The notes below the pieces were generated by a model, which searched no databases, had not been told where the DNA came from, and saw only the letters and a list, made by a program, of their open reading frames with translations. The translations under genes and the position numbers were made by a program. A stretch of 64,000 nt of DNA from Anaerofilum hominis (GTDB taxonomy: Bacteria > Bacillota > Clostridia > Oscillospirales > Ruminococcaceae). How positions within the stretch are numbered: the first letter of the stretch is position 1; every line of letters starts with the position of its first letter. Shown in pieces: positions 15,721 to 24,844 of the stretch. The stretch covers positions 248,001 through 312,000 of the forward strand of contig NZ_JACONZ010000003.1 of the NCBI RefSeq assembly GCF_014287275.1, written 5' to 3'.

Positions 15721-16185
15721 ATGCTGCAGGAGAATTTGAGGGCGTATCGAAAGGAAAAAGGCCTGTCCCAGGAGGAACTGGCCATCCGGCTGCACGTGGT
15801 GCGCCAGACCGTGTCCAAGTGGGAGAAAGGACTGTCGGTGCCGGACGCAGACGCGCTGCTGCGGATCGCGGAGATATTTGAAGTGCCGGTGGACGCCCTG
15901 TTGGGCGCAAAGCCGGCGCGGGGGGCGGAGCCGGGCGAAGTGGCGCTCCAGCTGGCCCGCATCAACGAGCAGCTTGCGGTCAAAAACCGCCGCGCCCGCA
16001 GAGTGTGGAAGATCGTGGCCGCCGTACTGGCGGGGATCCTGCTGTTCAATCTGCTTCTGATGGCGCTGAGCATGAGCGCGCTGGGAAGCTATCGGCAGAA
16101 AGGCGTTTCCCAGATAGTACAGTCGGTCCCGGCCCGGTCCGCAGCGGCAAAAGCGCCGCCCGCGGCCCCGGCGGTCCGGGGATGA
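15721..16185 (+). CDS. XRE-family regulator with C-terminal membrane helix
   Basis: A 154-residue protein. Residues 1-60 are a helix-turn-helix of the Xre/Cro type (LRAYRKEKGLSQEELAIRLHVVRQTVSKWEKG), followed by a linker and one hydrophobic segment (about 105-128) near the C-terminus, so the DNA-binding domain is tethered to the membrane. The start at 15721 is supported by AAAGGAGG eight bases upstream. It lies downstream of the MATE gene with its own promoter. Membrane-attached XRE regulators of this shape often control neighbouring transporters. The target is unknown. Confidence 0.85.
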   Translation: MLQENLRAYRKEKGLSQEELAIRLHVVRQTVSKWEKGLSVPDADALLRIAEIFEVPVDALLGAKPARGAEPGEVALQLARINEQLAVKNRRARRVWKIVAAVLAGILLFNLLLMALSMSALGSYRQKGVSQIVQSVPARSAAAKAPPAAPAVRG

Positions 16186-16192
16186 AAAAAGA

Positions 16193-16232
16193 CAAGGCCG
16201 CACGGTGCGCCGTGCGGCCTTGCTGCGTTTTT
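16193..16232 (+). terminator. Terminator after the XRE gene
   Basis: CAAGGCCGCACGG (16193-16205) pairs perfectly with CCGTGCGGCCTTG (16210-16222), followed by CTGCGTTTTT. Confidence 0.8.
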
Positions 16233-16235
16233 GGA

Positions 16236-16500
16236 GCGTTGGAAGCCCCACCGGGCCGCCCGTCCCGCGGAGGACACGGAGAGCGCGGGGCAAAAAGGGG
16301 CGCCTTGCACCCTTGGGGCAAACCTGTTTTTGGCTTTTTTCAGGCGGCCGCGCCCCGCGGCTTTGCGGCGGCTCAGGGGCGTTGGAAATGCCATAGGGCC
16401 GTCCGGCTCGCGGGGAGGACACGAAGAGCGCGGGGCAAAAAGGGGCACTCCGTCCCCCCGGCCAACCCTTTTTTGCTTTCTCCAGGCAGCCCCTGCCCGC
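16236..16500. repeat. Two imperfect direct copies of an intergenic element
   Basis: Two copies, starting at about 16236 and 16379 (offset 143), share GCGTTGGAA, a GGGCCG-rich block, GGAGGACACG(G/A)AGAGCG, CGGGGCAAAAAGGGGC and a pyrimidine-rich CTTTTTT/CCAGGC end. They diverge by point changes and small indels. No gene covers them. This looks like a dispersed intergenic repeat family that has duplicated locally. Confidence 0.65.
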
Positions 16501-16621
16501 ACCTCGCGGCCCGGTGCGGGGAGAGGAAAGTGGCCGAACGGGGGCCGGGGCGGTCGTTGATGGCGCCCCTGCCGCCGCAGCGGGCGCAGAAGCGGGCCCG
16601 CACTGCGGTAGGGCTGGGGGG

Positions 16622-19600
16622 TCATAGTTCAAACAAACTCAGCTGTTTGCCCTGCGCCGTGTGCCGGCCCTCCAGAACGCTGCCCCGCTGCAGTGGTACG
16701 GCGGCGAGGTCGGCGACAAACGGGGAGGGCTCCCCCGGGGCCAGCAGCACGAGTTCGCGCTCGGCGCGGGTGATGCCCACATAAAAAAGACGGCGTTCCT
16801 CTTCCGTGTCCGCAGGCCGGCCCGGCGCATCGTAGGGCAGCACGCCGGCGCTGAGCCCGCAGAGAAAGACCACCGGGAACTCGAGCCCCTTTGCCGCGTG
16901 CAGCGTCATCAGCTGCACCGCGTCAGTGGGGTAGACCCTTGCGCCCGGCCGGTCGAGGTCCCCCTCCTCGCCCAGCTGCAGGTTCTGCAGAAAAGCCCCG
17001 AGGTCGATGGCGGAAGCCGCGGCCGAGAGCAGGCGGTCCAGCGGCGGCGACAGGGGCAGGCCCGCGCCGGCGAGCCAGCTCTCGAGCAGCTTCTGCGGCC
17101 GCTCGGCGGTGCGGGGGGCGTAGTCCTGCGCCAGCAGGCAAAGCGCGCGCACGGCCTCCAGCTCCCGCAGCGCGGGCGGCAGCGCGTCCAGAAGTCCGGT
17201 CAGGGTATCGGGGCCCGGCGCGGTCTCTGCCGCCGCGTGTACGATCTGCCGTGCGGTTTCAGGCGGGCAGCCCAGCGCGCCGGTGAGGCAGGCGGCGAGG
17301 CCGGTGAGGCAGCCCGGGTACAGCAGAGCGCGGAAGAAGCCCAGTGTCCCCCGGACGGCCGGGTCCTCCAGATAGGGCTCCCGGCCGGTCACCACATAGG
17401 GGATGCCGTCGGTGGAAAGGGCGTATTCCAGGCGCTCCAGCTGGCGGTGGGTGCGGCAGAGCACCGCGATCTCCGAAAAGCCGGAGACCGCCGCCTGCTC
17501 GCGCCGCCCTTTTGCCGCGTGCGCGCCGAGCATATCCACGCCGCCCGCCATGCGGGCGATCTCTTTGGCGACAAAGATCGCCTGTGCCAGTTCGTCCGGC
17601 GCGGTGAGCAGCCGCACCGCCGGCCCGTCCGGCCGCATGGGGGCCAGCGCGCGCCCGCCCTCCGGCGCGGGATTGGGGGCGATGGCGGCGGCCGCGCAGG
17701 CGAGGATCTGCGGGCTGGAGCGGTAGTTGTGCCCGAGATGCAGAGGGGCCTTGACCCCGTAGTCGGAGAAAAAGCGGGAAAAACAGGCGGGCTCCGCGCC
17801 GCGGAAGCGGTAGATCGATTGATCCGGGTCCCCGATGACAAAGACGCTGTCACTGCTGCGGCTCCAGGCGCGCACCAGCCGGTACTGCAGCGGATCGATG
17901 TCCTGAAATTCGTCCACCAGCAGGTGGCACAAGGCCGCGCGCAGCGGCGCACAGTCTTTTTCCTCCGCGCCCTCGAACAGCTGTATGGCGCCCAGCAGCA
18001 GATCGTCGAAGTCGCAGGCGCCCAGCGCGGCGAGCTGGGCGGCATAGGCGTCAAAGGCGGCGGCGGGGAAAGCGCCGTCCTCCCGCGCAGCGCGGCCGTT
18101 TTTGACCTGGGAGACCCAAGCGAGGAATTTTTTTGCTGAACCGTGCGCGCCGCTCTGCCCGAGAAGTTCGCGGGCGATGCGCTCGGCCTCGGGGGCGTCG
18201 ATCAGCGAGAGCGGACCGCGGCAGGCGGTCAGCTGCCGCAGGGCGATGGCGTGAAAGGTGCCGACAGTCAGCCCTTTGCAGCGCCGCTTCCCCAAACGCT
18301 GTTCCAGCCGGCCGCGCAGTTCGGCCGCCGCCTTGTTGGTAAAGGTCACCGCGGTGATGGAGGCGGGAGATGCCCCGCAGGCCTCGATGAGATGCGCGAT
18401 GCGCCCCACCAGCGTCCGGGTCTTGCCGGCCCCGGGCCCGGCGATCACCGCCACTGCCGGGGCGTCGTCCTCAATGGCGCGCCGCTGCGCTTCATTGAAC
18501 GCCTCCGCCGCCGGGGCAGCCGCCGCTTTTCCGGCTTTTGCCGGCGCGCGGGGCGGGCGCTTTGCCGCCGGGGCGGCGGCGCGGGGCAGGATGACGGGCG
18601 CGGGGGCGTCGAAAGAGAGCTGGCCGGAAAAGGCGCCGATCTCGTCCCGGCTGAGGATCTCCACCCGGCCGTACTCGCCGTCAAAACCCGGCTCCCAGCG
18701 CAGCTCTCCGGCGCGGACCCGGCGCACGCCCTCGGCCACGCAGGGGCCGGCGACCCGGCGGATGTCCTCCAGCGGCAGCTCGCGCAGGATGGCGAATTCC
18801 GGCCCCAGCTGGGCCAGCATGGCTTCGTAAGCCTGCCCCACCGCGGCCCCGGCGGCGGAGCGGCCCACCGAGGCGCCGATGATCTCGGGCAGCGGCACGA
18901 TGCGCTCAAACGGCGCTGCGCCGGGGCGGCGAAACTCCTCGCCGCGGTCCGCGAGCTGTTCCACCCGGTGCAGCACGCCGGTGGTGATCTTGCGGCCGCA
19001 GACCGGGCACACCCCGCCCGCAGCCTCAGCCTCGGTCGGGGTCAGGCGCAGGCCGCAGCTGCGGTGCCCGTCAAAGTGGTATTTTCCCTCTTCCGGGAAA
19101 AACTCGATGGTGCCTGCGGGCCCGGCGCCTTTGCCGGACAGCGCCTGAGAAAACCCCTGCCAGCAGAGCTCGGCGTCGAAGAGGTTCGCCTCCCTGCCCA
19201 GCTTGGCGGGGGAGTGCGCGTCGGAGTTGGAGACCAGAAAATAGCGGTCGAGGGCAGAGAGCCGCCAGTTCATCGGCGGGTCGGATGAGAGGCCGGTCTC
19301 CAGCGCGTGGATCTGCGGCGTCAGGTCCTCGAAACATTCCTCGATCGTGTCGAAGCCGGAAAAGGCGCCGAACAGCGAAAAATGCGGCGTCCAGATATGG
19401 GCGGGGATAAAAACGGCGTTTGGGCAGACGTCCAGCGTGAGCTCCAGCAGGTCGCGGCTGTCAAGGCCAAGGATCGGCCGTCCGTCCGAGTGCAGGTTGC
19501 AGCCCAGCGCCTCCAGCCGGGCGGACAGCGTCGCCGCGGCCTCCAGAGAGGGCAGCAGGATGAGGTTGTGCACCTTGCGCACCCGGCCGTTTTTCTTGTA

Positions 19601-19879
19601 GATGGAACTGATCTCGCCCGTGACCACAAAGCGCGGGTCGGGCGCGGCGGCCGAGGAGCGGTCGCGCCGGCAAAGCTCCGGCCGCAGGCGGTAAAAGCCG
19701 TCGCCGTCCGGGGCCAGCCGCCCGGCCAGCTCCTCCCGCCAGGCGGGATGGGTGAAATCGCCGGTGCCGACCAGATCGATGCCCTTGCGGCGGGCCCAGA
19801 GGTCCAGCATCTCGGGCGTGCAGTCGCGGCTGGTGGCGCGGGAGTAATGAGAGTGGATGTGCAGGTCTGCGATGAACAT
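16622..19879 (-). CDS. EndoQ-like PHP nuclease fused to a UvrD/PcrA-type helicase
   Basis: A 1085-residue two-part DNA repair protein. Residues of about 1-390 match endonuclease Q, a PHP-domain enzyme that nicks DNA 5' of deaminated bases: MFIADLHIHSHYS and ADLWARRKGIDLVGTGDFTHP-type PHP metal motifs, HIWTPHFSLFGAFSGFD, SNSDAHSPAKLGREAN, and the zinc-binding CPVCGRKITTGVLHR. After an Ala/Pro/Lys linker (about 430-465) a superfamily 1 helicase follows: Walker A GPGAGKTRT, motif II LLVDEFQDIDPLQ, GDPDQSIYRFRGA, NYRSSPQIL, MTLHAAKGLEFPVVF and the C-terminal FYVGITRAERELVLL. The start at 19879 is chosen from MFIADLHIHSHYS and an upstream GAGGTG. I infer that nicking and strand displacement are joined in one polypeptide. 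Confidence 0.9.
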   Translation of the reverse strand: MFIADLHIHSHYSRATSRDCTPEMLDLWARRKGIDLVGTGDFTHPAWREELAGRLAPDGDGFYRLRPELCRRDRSSAAAPDPRFVVTGEISSIYKKNGRVRKVHNLILLPSLEAAATLSARLEALGCNLHSDGRPILGLDSRDLLELTLDVCPNAVFIPAHIWTPHFSLFGAFSGFDTIEECFEDLTPQIHALETGLSSDPPMNWRLSALDRYFLVSNSDAHSPAKLGREANLFDAELCWQGFSQALSGKGAGPAGTIEFFPEEGKYHFDGHRSCGLRLTPTEAEAAGGVCPVCGRKITTGVLHRVEQLADRGEEFRRPGAAPFERIVPLPEIIGASVGRSAAGAAVGQAYEAMLAQLGPEFAILRELPLEDIRRVAGPCVAEGVRRVRAGELRWEPGFDGEYGRVEILSRDEIGAFSGQLSFDAPAPVILPRAAAPAAKRPPRAPAKAGKAAAAPAAEAFNEAQRRAIEDDAPAVAVIAGPGAGKTRTLVGRIAHLIEACGASPASITAVTFTNKAAAELRGRLEQRLGKRRCKGLTVGTFHAIALRQLTACRGPLSLIDAPEAERIARELLGQSGAHGSAKKFLAWVSQVKNGRAAREDGAFPAAAFDAYAAQLAALGACDFDDLLLGAIQLFEGAEEKDCAPLRAALCHLLVDEFQDIDPLQYRLVRAWSRSSDSVFVIGDPDQSIYRFRGAEPACFSRFFSDYGVKAPLHLGHNYRSSPQILACAAAAIAPNPAPEGGRALAPMRPDGPAVRLLTAPDELAQAIFVAKEIARMAGGVDMLGAHAAKGRREQAAVSGFSEIAVLCRTHRQLERLEYALSTDGIPYVVTGREPYLEDPAVRGTLGFFRALLYPGCLTGLAACLTGALGCPPETARQIVHAAAETAPGPDTLTGLLDALPPALRELEAVRALCLLAQDYAPRTAERPQKLLESWLAGAGLPLSPPLDRLLSAAASAIDLGAFLQNLQLGEEGDLDRPGARVYPTDAVQLMTLHAAKGLEFPVVFLCGLSAGVLPYDAPGRPADTEEERRLFYVGITRAERELVLLAPGEPSPFVADLAAVPLQRGSVLEGRHTAQGKQLSLFEL

Positions 19880-20013
19880 GGGAACACCTCGCTTGCAGGC
19901 TGCGGCGGCGCAGGGGCGCCGCGTGCCGGAATTTGTCGATTTGTCCCTATCATAGCGTTTTTGACGGGTCTGCGCAAGCGGGGTGAGCGGAAAGAGGCCT
20001 CGGGAAGGTTTGA

Positions 20014-20053
20014 TACAAAAAGGGCTTGCCTCCTCTTCGGAAACAAGCCCTTT
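20014..20053 (-). terminator. Terminator at the end of a decayed gene
   Basis: On the minus strand GGGCTTG...CAAGCCC (plus-strand arms AAAGGGCTTG 20019-20028 and CAAGCCCTTT 20044-20053) is followed by TTTTTG. It lies about 130 bases upstream of the helicase start and would end transcripts from the pseudogene. Confidence 0.6.
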
Positions 20054-20247
20054 AAAAAACGCCTCACAGGGGACGTCAAACATTTCTTTCAGCAGGACCA
20101 GGTTGCGGATAAAGATATTCCGGCCCCCGGTTCCATGCGGGCACAGCTTGCCCGGGACATAGCGCGTCCGCGGAGCGGAAGCTTTCGCATGAGGTCCTAT
20201 TGCGACAGACCGCAAGCTTCACGCAGCTTTTTTAAATTTTCACCCAA
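20019..20247 (-). pseudogene. Decayed XRE-family regulator
   Basis: Reading the minus strand from a TTG at 20247 gives MGENLKKLREACGLSQ, the classic first half of an Xre/Cro helix-turn-helix, followed at once by a TAG stop (20199-20197) where Glu is usual, then DLMRKL in the same frame. After a frame change the text RNLVLLKEMFDVPCEAFFKGL appears, which is the typical C-terminal helix pair of the same domain. So a single HTH gene has gained at least one stop and one frameshift. It sits in the otherwise empty 536-base interval 19880-20415. Confidence 0.6.
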
Positions 20248-20415
20248 AGGACCGCTGCGATTTTGAGGCAGCCTTTGCACCGCGCTGCTCCCCTGCAAGT
20301 TTTTATTCCACGAAATCAAGCGGAAAAAGGCCGGGTTATCATTCTATGCTGCAAAAAATGTTCCATGCCGCAAAACGGAGCGAGCGGAAAACACGCGCCG
20401 GGCTGCGGGAAAGCT

Positions 20416-21714
20416 TTATTCGCCCGCGGCGGCAAAGATGGGCGAGCTGCCGTCGAAGAGAGGCCAGGGCGACACGCTTTCGCGGCCGATCTTTACCTCA
20501 TAGTGCAGATGCGGCCCGGTGGAATAGCCGGTGGTGCCCACGGCGCCCAGCAGCTGCCCTTTTTCCACCCGGTCGCCGGTGGCGACATTCAGGCTGTCCA
20601 TATGGTAGAAATAGCTCTTGAGCCCGCCGCCGTGTTCCAGGACGATGGTGTTGCCCGACAGCTGCAGGAAACCGGCGTATTCCACCACCCCGTCCCCCGG
20701 GCACTGTACCGGGGTGCCCAGGGCCGCCGCGATATCCACGCCGCCATGGCGCTCTGGCGTGGCGCTGCCGTTCACATACCGCTTTACCCCATAGGGGGTG
20801 GAGATGCGGCCCTCTACAGGCTGTAAAAACGCGCCGCTCCAATACTGCTCGTCGCTGGCGGTGTCGTACAGCGGCACCACCGTGATGTGAAATTCCCAGT
20901 TGGCAGCCTGCGAGTTCACGGTTTCGTCGGCGATCTCTTCGCTGATGGTCATCTGCTGCACCTCAAAATCGCTCTCCGCCACCGTCACCGGCAGCGAGGC
21001 CGAAGCCTGCCCGGCCGTGACCTCTATGGTGTAGCCGCCCGGCTCGCGCGCATAGCCCACCGGCACCAGCGCCGTGTAGGCGCCCGCCTCCGCGGCGGGC
21101 ACAAAGCGCACATAACCCAGGCCGCTCTGCCCAGAGGGGACCGTCCCGTCGGGGACATGGCGGACCGTCACGGTGAGCAGGTCCCCCTGCCGCGCGACGC
21201 TGGGGGAGAGGGAGAATTCCGGCTCCGGCACGGGCAGTTCCAGGTGCACCGAGGCGTCGAAGTAAAAATCGCCGCGGCCGGCGCTGCCCCGGTCCAGGCT
21301 GCCCCAGACCTCGAAAAAATAGTCCCCGTCGCCCGGGAAACGGAACGCCGCGAAAGCGTCGGGTGCGCCGTCAAAGACCGTGCCGCCGCCGTCGGAGACC
21401 CGCACCCGGGTAAGCGCCGCGTCCGCCGGCGCGGCGGCAAGGGCGGGCTGGTCGCTGTCCAGCGTGAGGATGGCGCCCAGAGCGGGATAGGCGGGGTCCA
21501 GCCGCCGGGTCAGCAGCCCGCCCAGCACCGGCGTCTCCCAGCTGCCGCCGTGCTGCAGCAGTTCGCCGCCGTCCAGCGTCACCGACACGGCGGGTATGGA
21601 CCCCTCCCCGGCGGCCGCCCACTGCCGCCAGAGGACAAGGCCGGCGGCCAGCGCCGCCAGCAGCAGCGCCGTCAGTCCGATGGTAAGGGCGCGGCGCGGG
21701 GATATTCTGTTCAT
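20416..21714 (-). CDS. Membrane-anchored M23 peptidase
   Basis: A 432-residue protein with one N-terminal membrane segment (about residues 8-29), a long beta-rich extracellular middle part and a C-terminal M23 (LytM) metallopeptidase domain that cuts peptidoglycan cross-bridges. Zinc ligands are visible: HGGVDIA (H-x3-D), the YHMDSLNVATGDRVEKGQ block and HLHYEV (H-x-H). The domain begins near STPYGVKRYVNGSATPERHG. All catalytic residues seem present, so it should be active. The beta-rich middle may recognise partners or cell wall. It stands alone, divergent from an MFS transporter gene. Confidence 0.92.
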   Translation of the reverse strand: MNRISPRRALTIGLTALLLAALAAGLVLWRQWAAAGEGSIPAVSVTLDGGELLQHGGSWETPVLGGLLTRRLDPAYPALGAILTLDSDQPALAAAPADAALTRVRVSDGGGTVFDGAPDAFAAFRFPGDGDYFFEVWGSLDRGSAGRGDFYFDASVHLELPVPEPEFSLSPSVARQGDLLTVTVRHVPDGTVPSGQSGLGYVRFVPAAEAGAYTALVPVGYAREPGGYTIEVTAGQASASLPVTVAESDFEVQQMTISEEIADETVNSQAANWEFHITVVPLYDTASDEQYWSGAFLQPVEGRISTPYGVKRYVNGSATPERHGGVDIAAALGTPVQCPGDGVVEYAGFLQLSGNTIVLEHGGGLKSYFYHMDSLNVATGDRVEKGQLLGAVGTTGYSTGPHLHYEVKIGRESVSPWPLFDGSSPIFAAAGE

Positions 21715-21917
21715 GCCGAGGACCTCCTTTTACTGAAAAAACGGGAAGGGGAAGCGGGTGCGGCGCGGATATGGGCCGGACCGGGCTGTCTGGGGCCCGC
21801 GCGGGACGCCGCGGGGAAAAAGGTCCCGGCCGGACCTTTTCCTCTCAAAAAAGCCCGCTTTAAAGCCCGGCCCGCCGCGCCGCACCGATCAGCCGCGGGG
21901 GGCGCCTTTCCAGAGCC

Positions 21918-21926
21918 ATTATACCA
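21918..21926 (-). promoter_or_regulatory. Extended -10 promoter of the M23 gene
   Basis: TGGTATAAT on the minus strand, about 200 bases before the ATG at 21714; no clear -35 box. It is placed back-to-back with the plus-strand promoter at 21960. Confidence 0.4.
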
Positions 21927-21959
21927 CAGGGAGAACTGTAATAGAATGTCGCAGCCTGA

Positions 21960-21988
21960 TTGAATCGGGACAAGCAAAATGGTACAAT
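21960..21988 (+). promoter_or_regulatory. Promoter of the first MFS gene
   Basis: TTGAAT (21960-21965), a 17-base spacer and TACAAT (21983-21988), about 60 bases before the ATG at 22048. Confidence 0.7.
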
Positions 21989-22047
21989 ACCTTATAGATC
22001 GCGGGGCGCGCGGGCGCGGCCCATCAAACATGCGGAGGAAAATCCTG

Positions 22048-23340
22048 ATGAAACTCGACAACAAGCGCACCATCCTGGTCGGCCTTGCCTTTATGTCCAT
22101 CAGCGCGTTCTGGCAGGTCTACGACGGTATCATCCCACTGATCCTGAAAAACACCTTTGGCATCGGCGACACGGCCTCCGGCGTCGTTATGGCGCTGGAC
22201 AACGTGCTGGCGCTGTTCCTGCTGCCGGTCTTCGGCTCGCTGAGCGACCGCACCCACACCCGGCTCGGACGCCGCATGCCCTATATCGTCTGCGGCACCG
22301 CGGCGGTGGCGGTGGCCATCATCCTCATCCCGCTGGGCGACCATTTGTTCAGCCTGCCGCTGTTCATCGTCGGCCTTGGCCTGGCGCTGCTGGCGATGTC
22401 CAGCTATCGCAGCCCGGCCGTGGCCCTGATGCCGGACGTCACCCCCAAGCCCCTGCGCAGCAAGGGCAACGCCATCATCAACCTGATGGGCGCGGTGGGC
22501 GGCATCCTGATGCTGCTCACCATCAAGCTGATCGTCCCCAAGACCGACCATCCCGATTACATCCCGCTGTTCGTCATCCTGGACGTTTTCATGGTGGTCT
22601 GCGTGGCGGTGCTCTTTTTCACCGTCAACGAGCCCAAAGCCGTGAAAAAGATGGAGGCCGAGAGCCGCGCCATGGGCGTGGTGGAAGAGGAGGAAAAGCC
22701 CCAACAGGGCGCTGCGGGAGAAAAGCTGCCGCCGGACGTTTTCCGCTCGCTCTGCTTTTTGCTGGGCAGCATCTTTTTGTGGTTCATGGGCTATAACGCC
22801 ATCACCACGGCTTTCAGCAAATACGCCAACCACATGTGGGGCCTGGAGGGCGGCGATTACGCCATGGTGCTGATGGTGGCCCAGGCGGCGGCCATCGTGG
22901 CGTTCATCCCGGTGGGCGTCATCGCCAGCCGGATCGGGCGCAAGCGCACCATTTTGTTCGGCATCACCTTTTTGGCCGTGGCTTTTGGGTCGGGCATCTT
23001 TTTCAGCGACCGTTTCACCTGGCTCATGTTCGTGTTTTTCTCGCTGGCCGGCGTCGGCTGGGCTTTCATCAACGTCAACAGCTATCCGATGGTGGTGGAG
23101 ATGAGCAAAGGCGGCGACGTGGGCAAATACACCGGCTATTATTATACGTTCTCGATGGCCGCCCAGATCATCACCCCCATCCTTTCGGGCGCGGTGATGC
23201 AGTTTATGGGTTACAAATACCTGTTCCCCTATGGCACGCTGTTTGTGGTGCTGAGCTTTGTGACGATGCTGTTCGTCCGGCACGGCGACAACCGGCCCAA
23301 GGCGCAGGTGGGCATCGAGGCCTTTGACGTGGACGACTGA
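22048..23340 (+). CDS. MFS transporter, sugar-type (SLC45/GPH-like)
   Basis: A 430-residue membrane transporter with twelve predicted helices. The loop GSLSDRTHTRLGRRMPYI between helices 2 and 3 is the signature of sugar:cation symporters of the GPH/SLC45-like branch of the major facilitator superfamily, and VGVIASRIGRKRTILFG is the matching loop in the second half. The start at 22048 is chosen for GGAGGA nine bases upstream; an ATG at 22030 is less well placed. It is followed by a second MFS gene on the same strand. A disaccharide or glycoside substrate is likely but not determinable. Confidence 0.9.
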   Translation: MKLDNKRTILVGLAFMSISAFWQVYDGIIPLILKNTFGIGDTASGVVMALDNVLALFLLPVFGSLSDRTHTRLGRRMPYIVCGTAAVAVAIILIPLGDHLFSLPLFIVGLGLALLAMSSYRSPAVALMPDVTPKPLRSKGNAIINLMGAVGGILMLLTIKLIVPKTDHPDYIPLFVILDVFMVVCVAVLFFTVNEPKAVKKMEAESRAMGVVEEEEKPQQGAAGEKLPPDVFRSLCFLLGSIFLWFMGYNAITTAFSKYANHMWGLEGGDYAMVLMVAQAAAIVAFIPVGVIASRIGRKRTILFGITFLAVAFGSGIFFSDRFTWLMFVFFSLAGVGWAFINVNSYPMVVEMSKGGDVGKYTGYYYTFSMAAQIITPILSGAVMQFMGYKYLFPYGTLFVVLSFVTMLFVRHGDNRPKAQVGIEAFDVDD

Positions 23341-23441
23341 CCGTCCGCGGCGGAGCAAAAAACGGCGCGCGGCCCGGCGGGGGCGGCGCGCCGCATTGTG
23401 TGAAAAAGAGGGAAGTAAAAAAGTAAAGGAGCGGGGTCGTT

Positions 23442-24716
23442 TTGAAAGGAAGAGGAAAATTGCACCGGGCGTGGTGGATGATGGTAGGCTGTATTCTGCT
23501 GCAGGCCGGCGCCACGGGAGTGTTCAGCAACTGCGCGACCATTTTTTATTCCTCCATCTGCGGGGAACTGGGCTTCAGCAACGGCGCGATGGCAATGTTT
23601 ACCACCGTGCGCACCGTGACCATGGCTTTTGCCATGACCGGCGTCACGCTGCTGTATAAAAAGATCGATCTGCGGGTGCTGCTCTCCGCGCTGGCGGCGG
23701 TGGGCGCAGCCTGCTTTGCCTCGCAGGCGCTGTTTCACAACATCTGGCAGTGGTACGCCATGGGCGTGGTCTACGGCATCGCCTGCGGCGGCCTGATGAC
23801 CGTGCCTGCCACCATCGTCATCAACAACTGGTTCCACGAGCGCACCGGCTTTGCGCTGGGGCTGGCGCTTTCCGCCTCCGGCGTGGCGGGCGCGGTCATC
23901 AACCCGCTGTGCTCAGCGCTCATCAGCGCGCTGGGCTGGCGGCCCGCCGCGGTCGTCGTGGCGGGGCTGGCGCTTGTCCTGCTGCTGCCCGCAACGGCGT
24001 TTATCCTGCGGCTGACGCCGGAGGAGGTGGGCTGCACCCCCTATGGCGCCAAACAGCGGGACGGCGTTGCCGAGCGCACGGTGCTGCGGGCCCAGGACAG
24101 CCCCCTGGCGGCCAAAGGCGGGGCCTTTGTGCTCTGCTTCATTCTGGTCATCCTGCCCAACTGCGTGGTGCAGATCACCTATCACATCTCGCTGTTCGTG
24201 CAGCAGGAGGGCCTCAGCCTGGCGCTGGCCGCCACCCTCACCTCGCTGGTGATGGTGGGCAACACGCTGGGCAAGCTGCTGCTGGGCATGCTCAACGACC
24301 GCAAGGGCCCCTGGTTCACCAGCTGCTGCGCCTGCGCGGCGCTGGCGCTGGCCTCGCTGGGCTTTACCGGCGGGCGGGCCGCGCCCTGGCTGCTGTACCT
24401 GAGCGCGCCGCTGCTGGGCGTATCGTTTTCGCTGGCCGCCATGCTGCCCTCGCTGATCGCCCGGCAGATCTATGCGGCCCAGTATCAAAAGCGGTACAGC
24501 GTGCTGATGACCACAGGCACTCTGCTGGGCGCGGTGGCCAACACGGCGATCGGCGTGGCCTCGGACGTGGCGGGCAGCTATCTGCCGGTCTACGCGGTCA
24601 GCGCCGCGGCCTGCGCGGCCTGCGCGGTGCTTTCGGTGCTGCTTGGCGTGTGGGAGCGGCGGACAGGCCCTGCGCCGCTGGAAAAAGCGGTCGTGTGCGA
24701 GGACAAGAACGGCTGA
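23442..24716 (+). CDS. MFS transporter (OFA-like)
   Basis: A 424-residue major facilitator transporter unrelated in detail to the preceding one. The motif NNWFHERTGFALGLALSASGVAGAV resembles the oxalate/formate-antiporter and monocarboxylate (OFA/MCT) branch. The start is a TTG at 23442 with AAAGGAGCGG about ten bases upstream. It lies 101 bases after the first MFS gene, on the same strand, and ends in a strong terminator, so the pair may form one transcript. The substrate is probably a small organic anion. Confident of MFS, moderately of the branch. Confidence 0.88.
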   Translation: MKGRGKLHRAWWMMVGCILLQAGATGVFSNCATIFYSSICGELGFSNGAMAMFTTVRTVTMAFAMTGVTLLYKKIDLRVLLSALAAVGAACFASQALFHNIWQWYAMGVVYGIACGGLMTVPATIVINNWFHERTGFALGLALSASGVAGAVINPLCSALISALGWRPAAVVVAGLALVLLLPATAFILRLTPEEVGCTPYGAKQRDGVAERTVLRAQDSPLAAKGGAFVLCFILVILPNCVVQITYHISLFVQQEGLSLALAATLTSLVMVGNTLGKLLLGMLNDRKGPWFTSCCACAALALASLGFTGGRAAPWLLYLSAPLLGVSFSLAAMLPSLIARQIYAAQYQKRYSVLMTTGTLLGAVANTAIGVASDVAGSYLPVYAVSAAACAACAVLSVLLGVWERRTGPAPLEKAVVCEDKNG

Positions 24717-24750
24717 CGACGTTGCCGGCGCACAGGAGAGAAAATGAAAA

Positions 24751-24779
24751 AAGGGCCGGCGTGAGCCGGTCCTTTTTTT
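24751..24779 (+). terminator. Terminator after the MFS pair
   Basis: AAGGGCCGGC, loop GTGA, GCCGGTCCTT (one G-T pair), then a run of seven T. Confidence 0.85.
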
Positions 24780-24844
24780 GTGATCCTTTTGCGGGCCCGG
24801 CAGCTCCGGCCTGCATTGCCCGGTGCTGCGCCGCTGTGGGGTGC

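Noticed and set aside
20054..20215. N-terminal extension of the EndoQ-UvrD protein up to 20215
   Set aside because: The extra about 110 residues include the decayed XRE remnant and a terminator hairpin. EndoQ proteins begin at the PHP motif, matching the ATG at 19879 with its own ribosome binding site.
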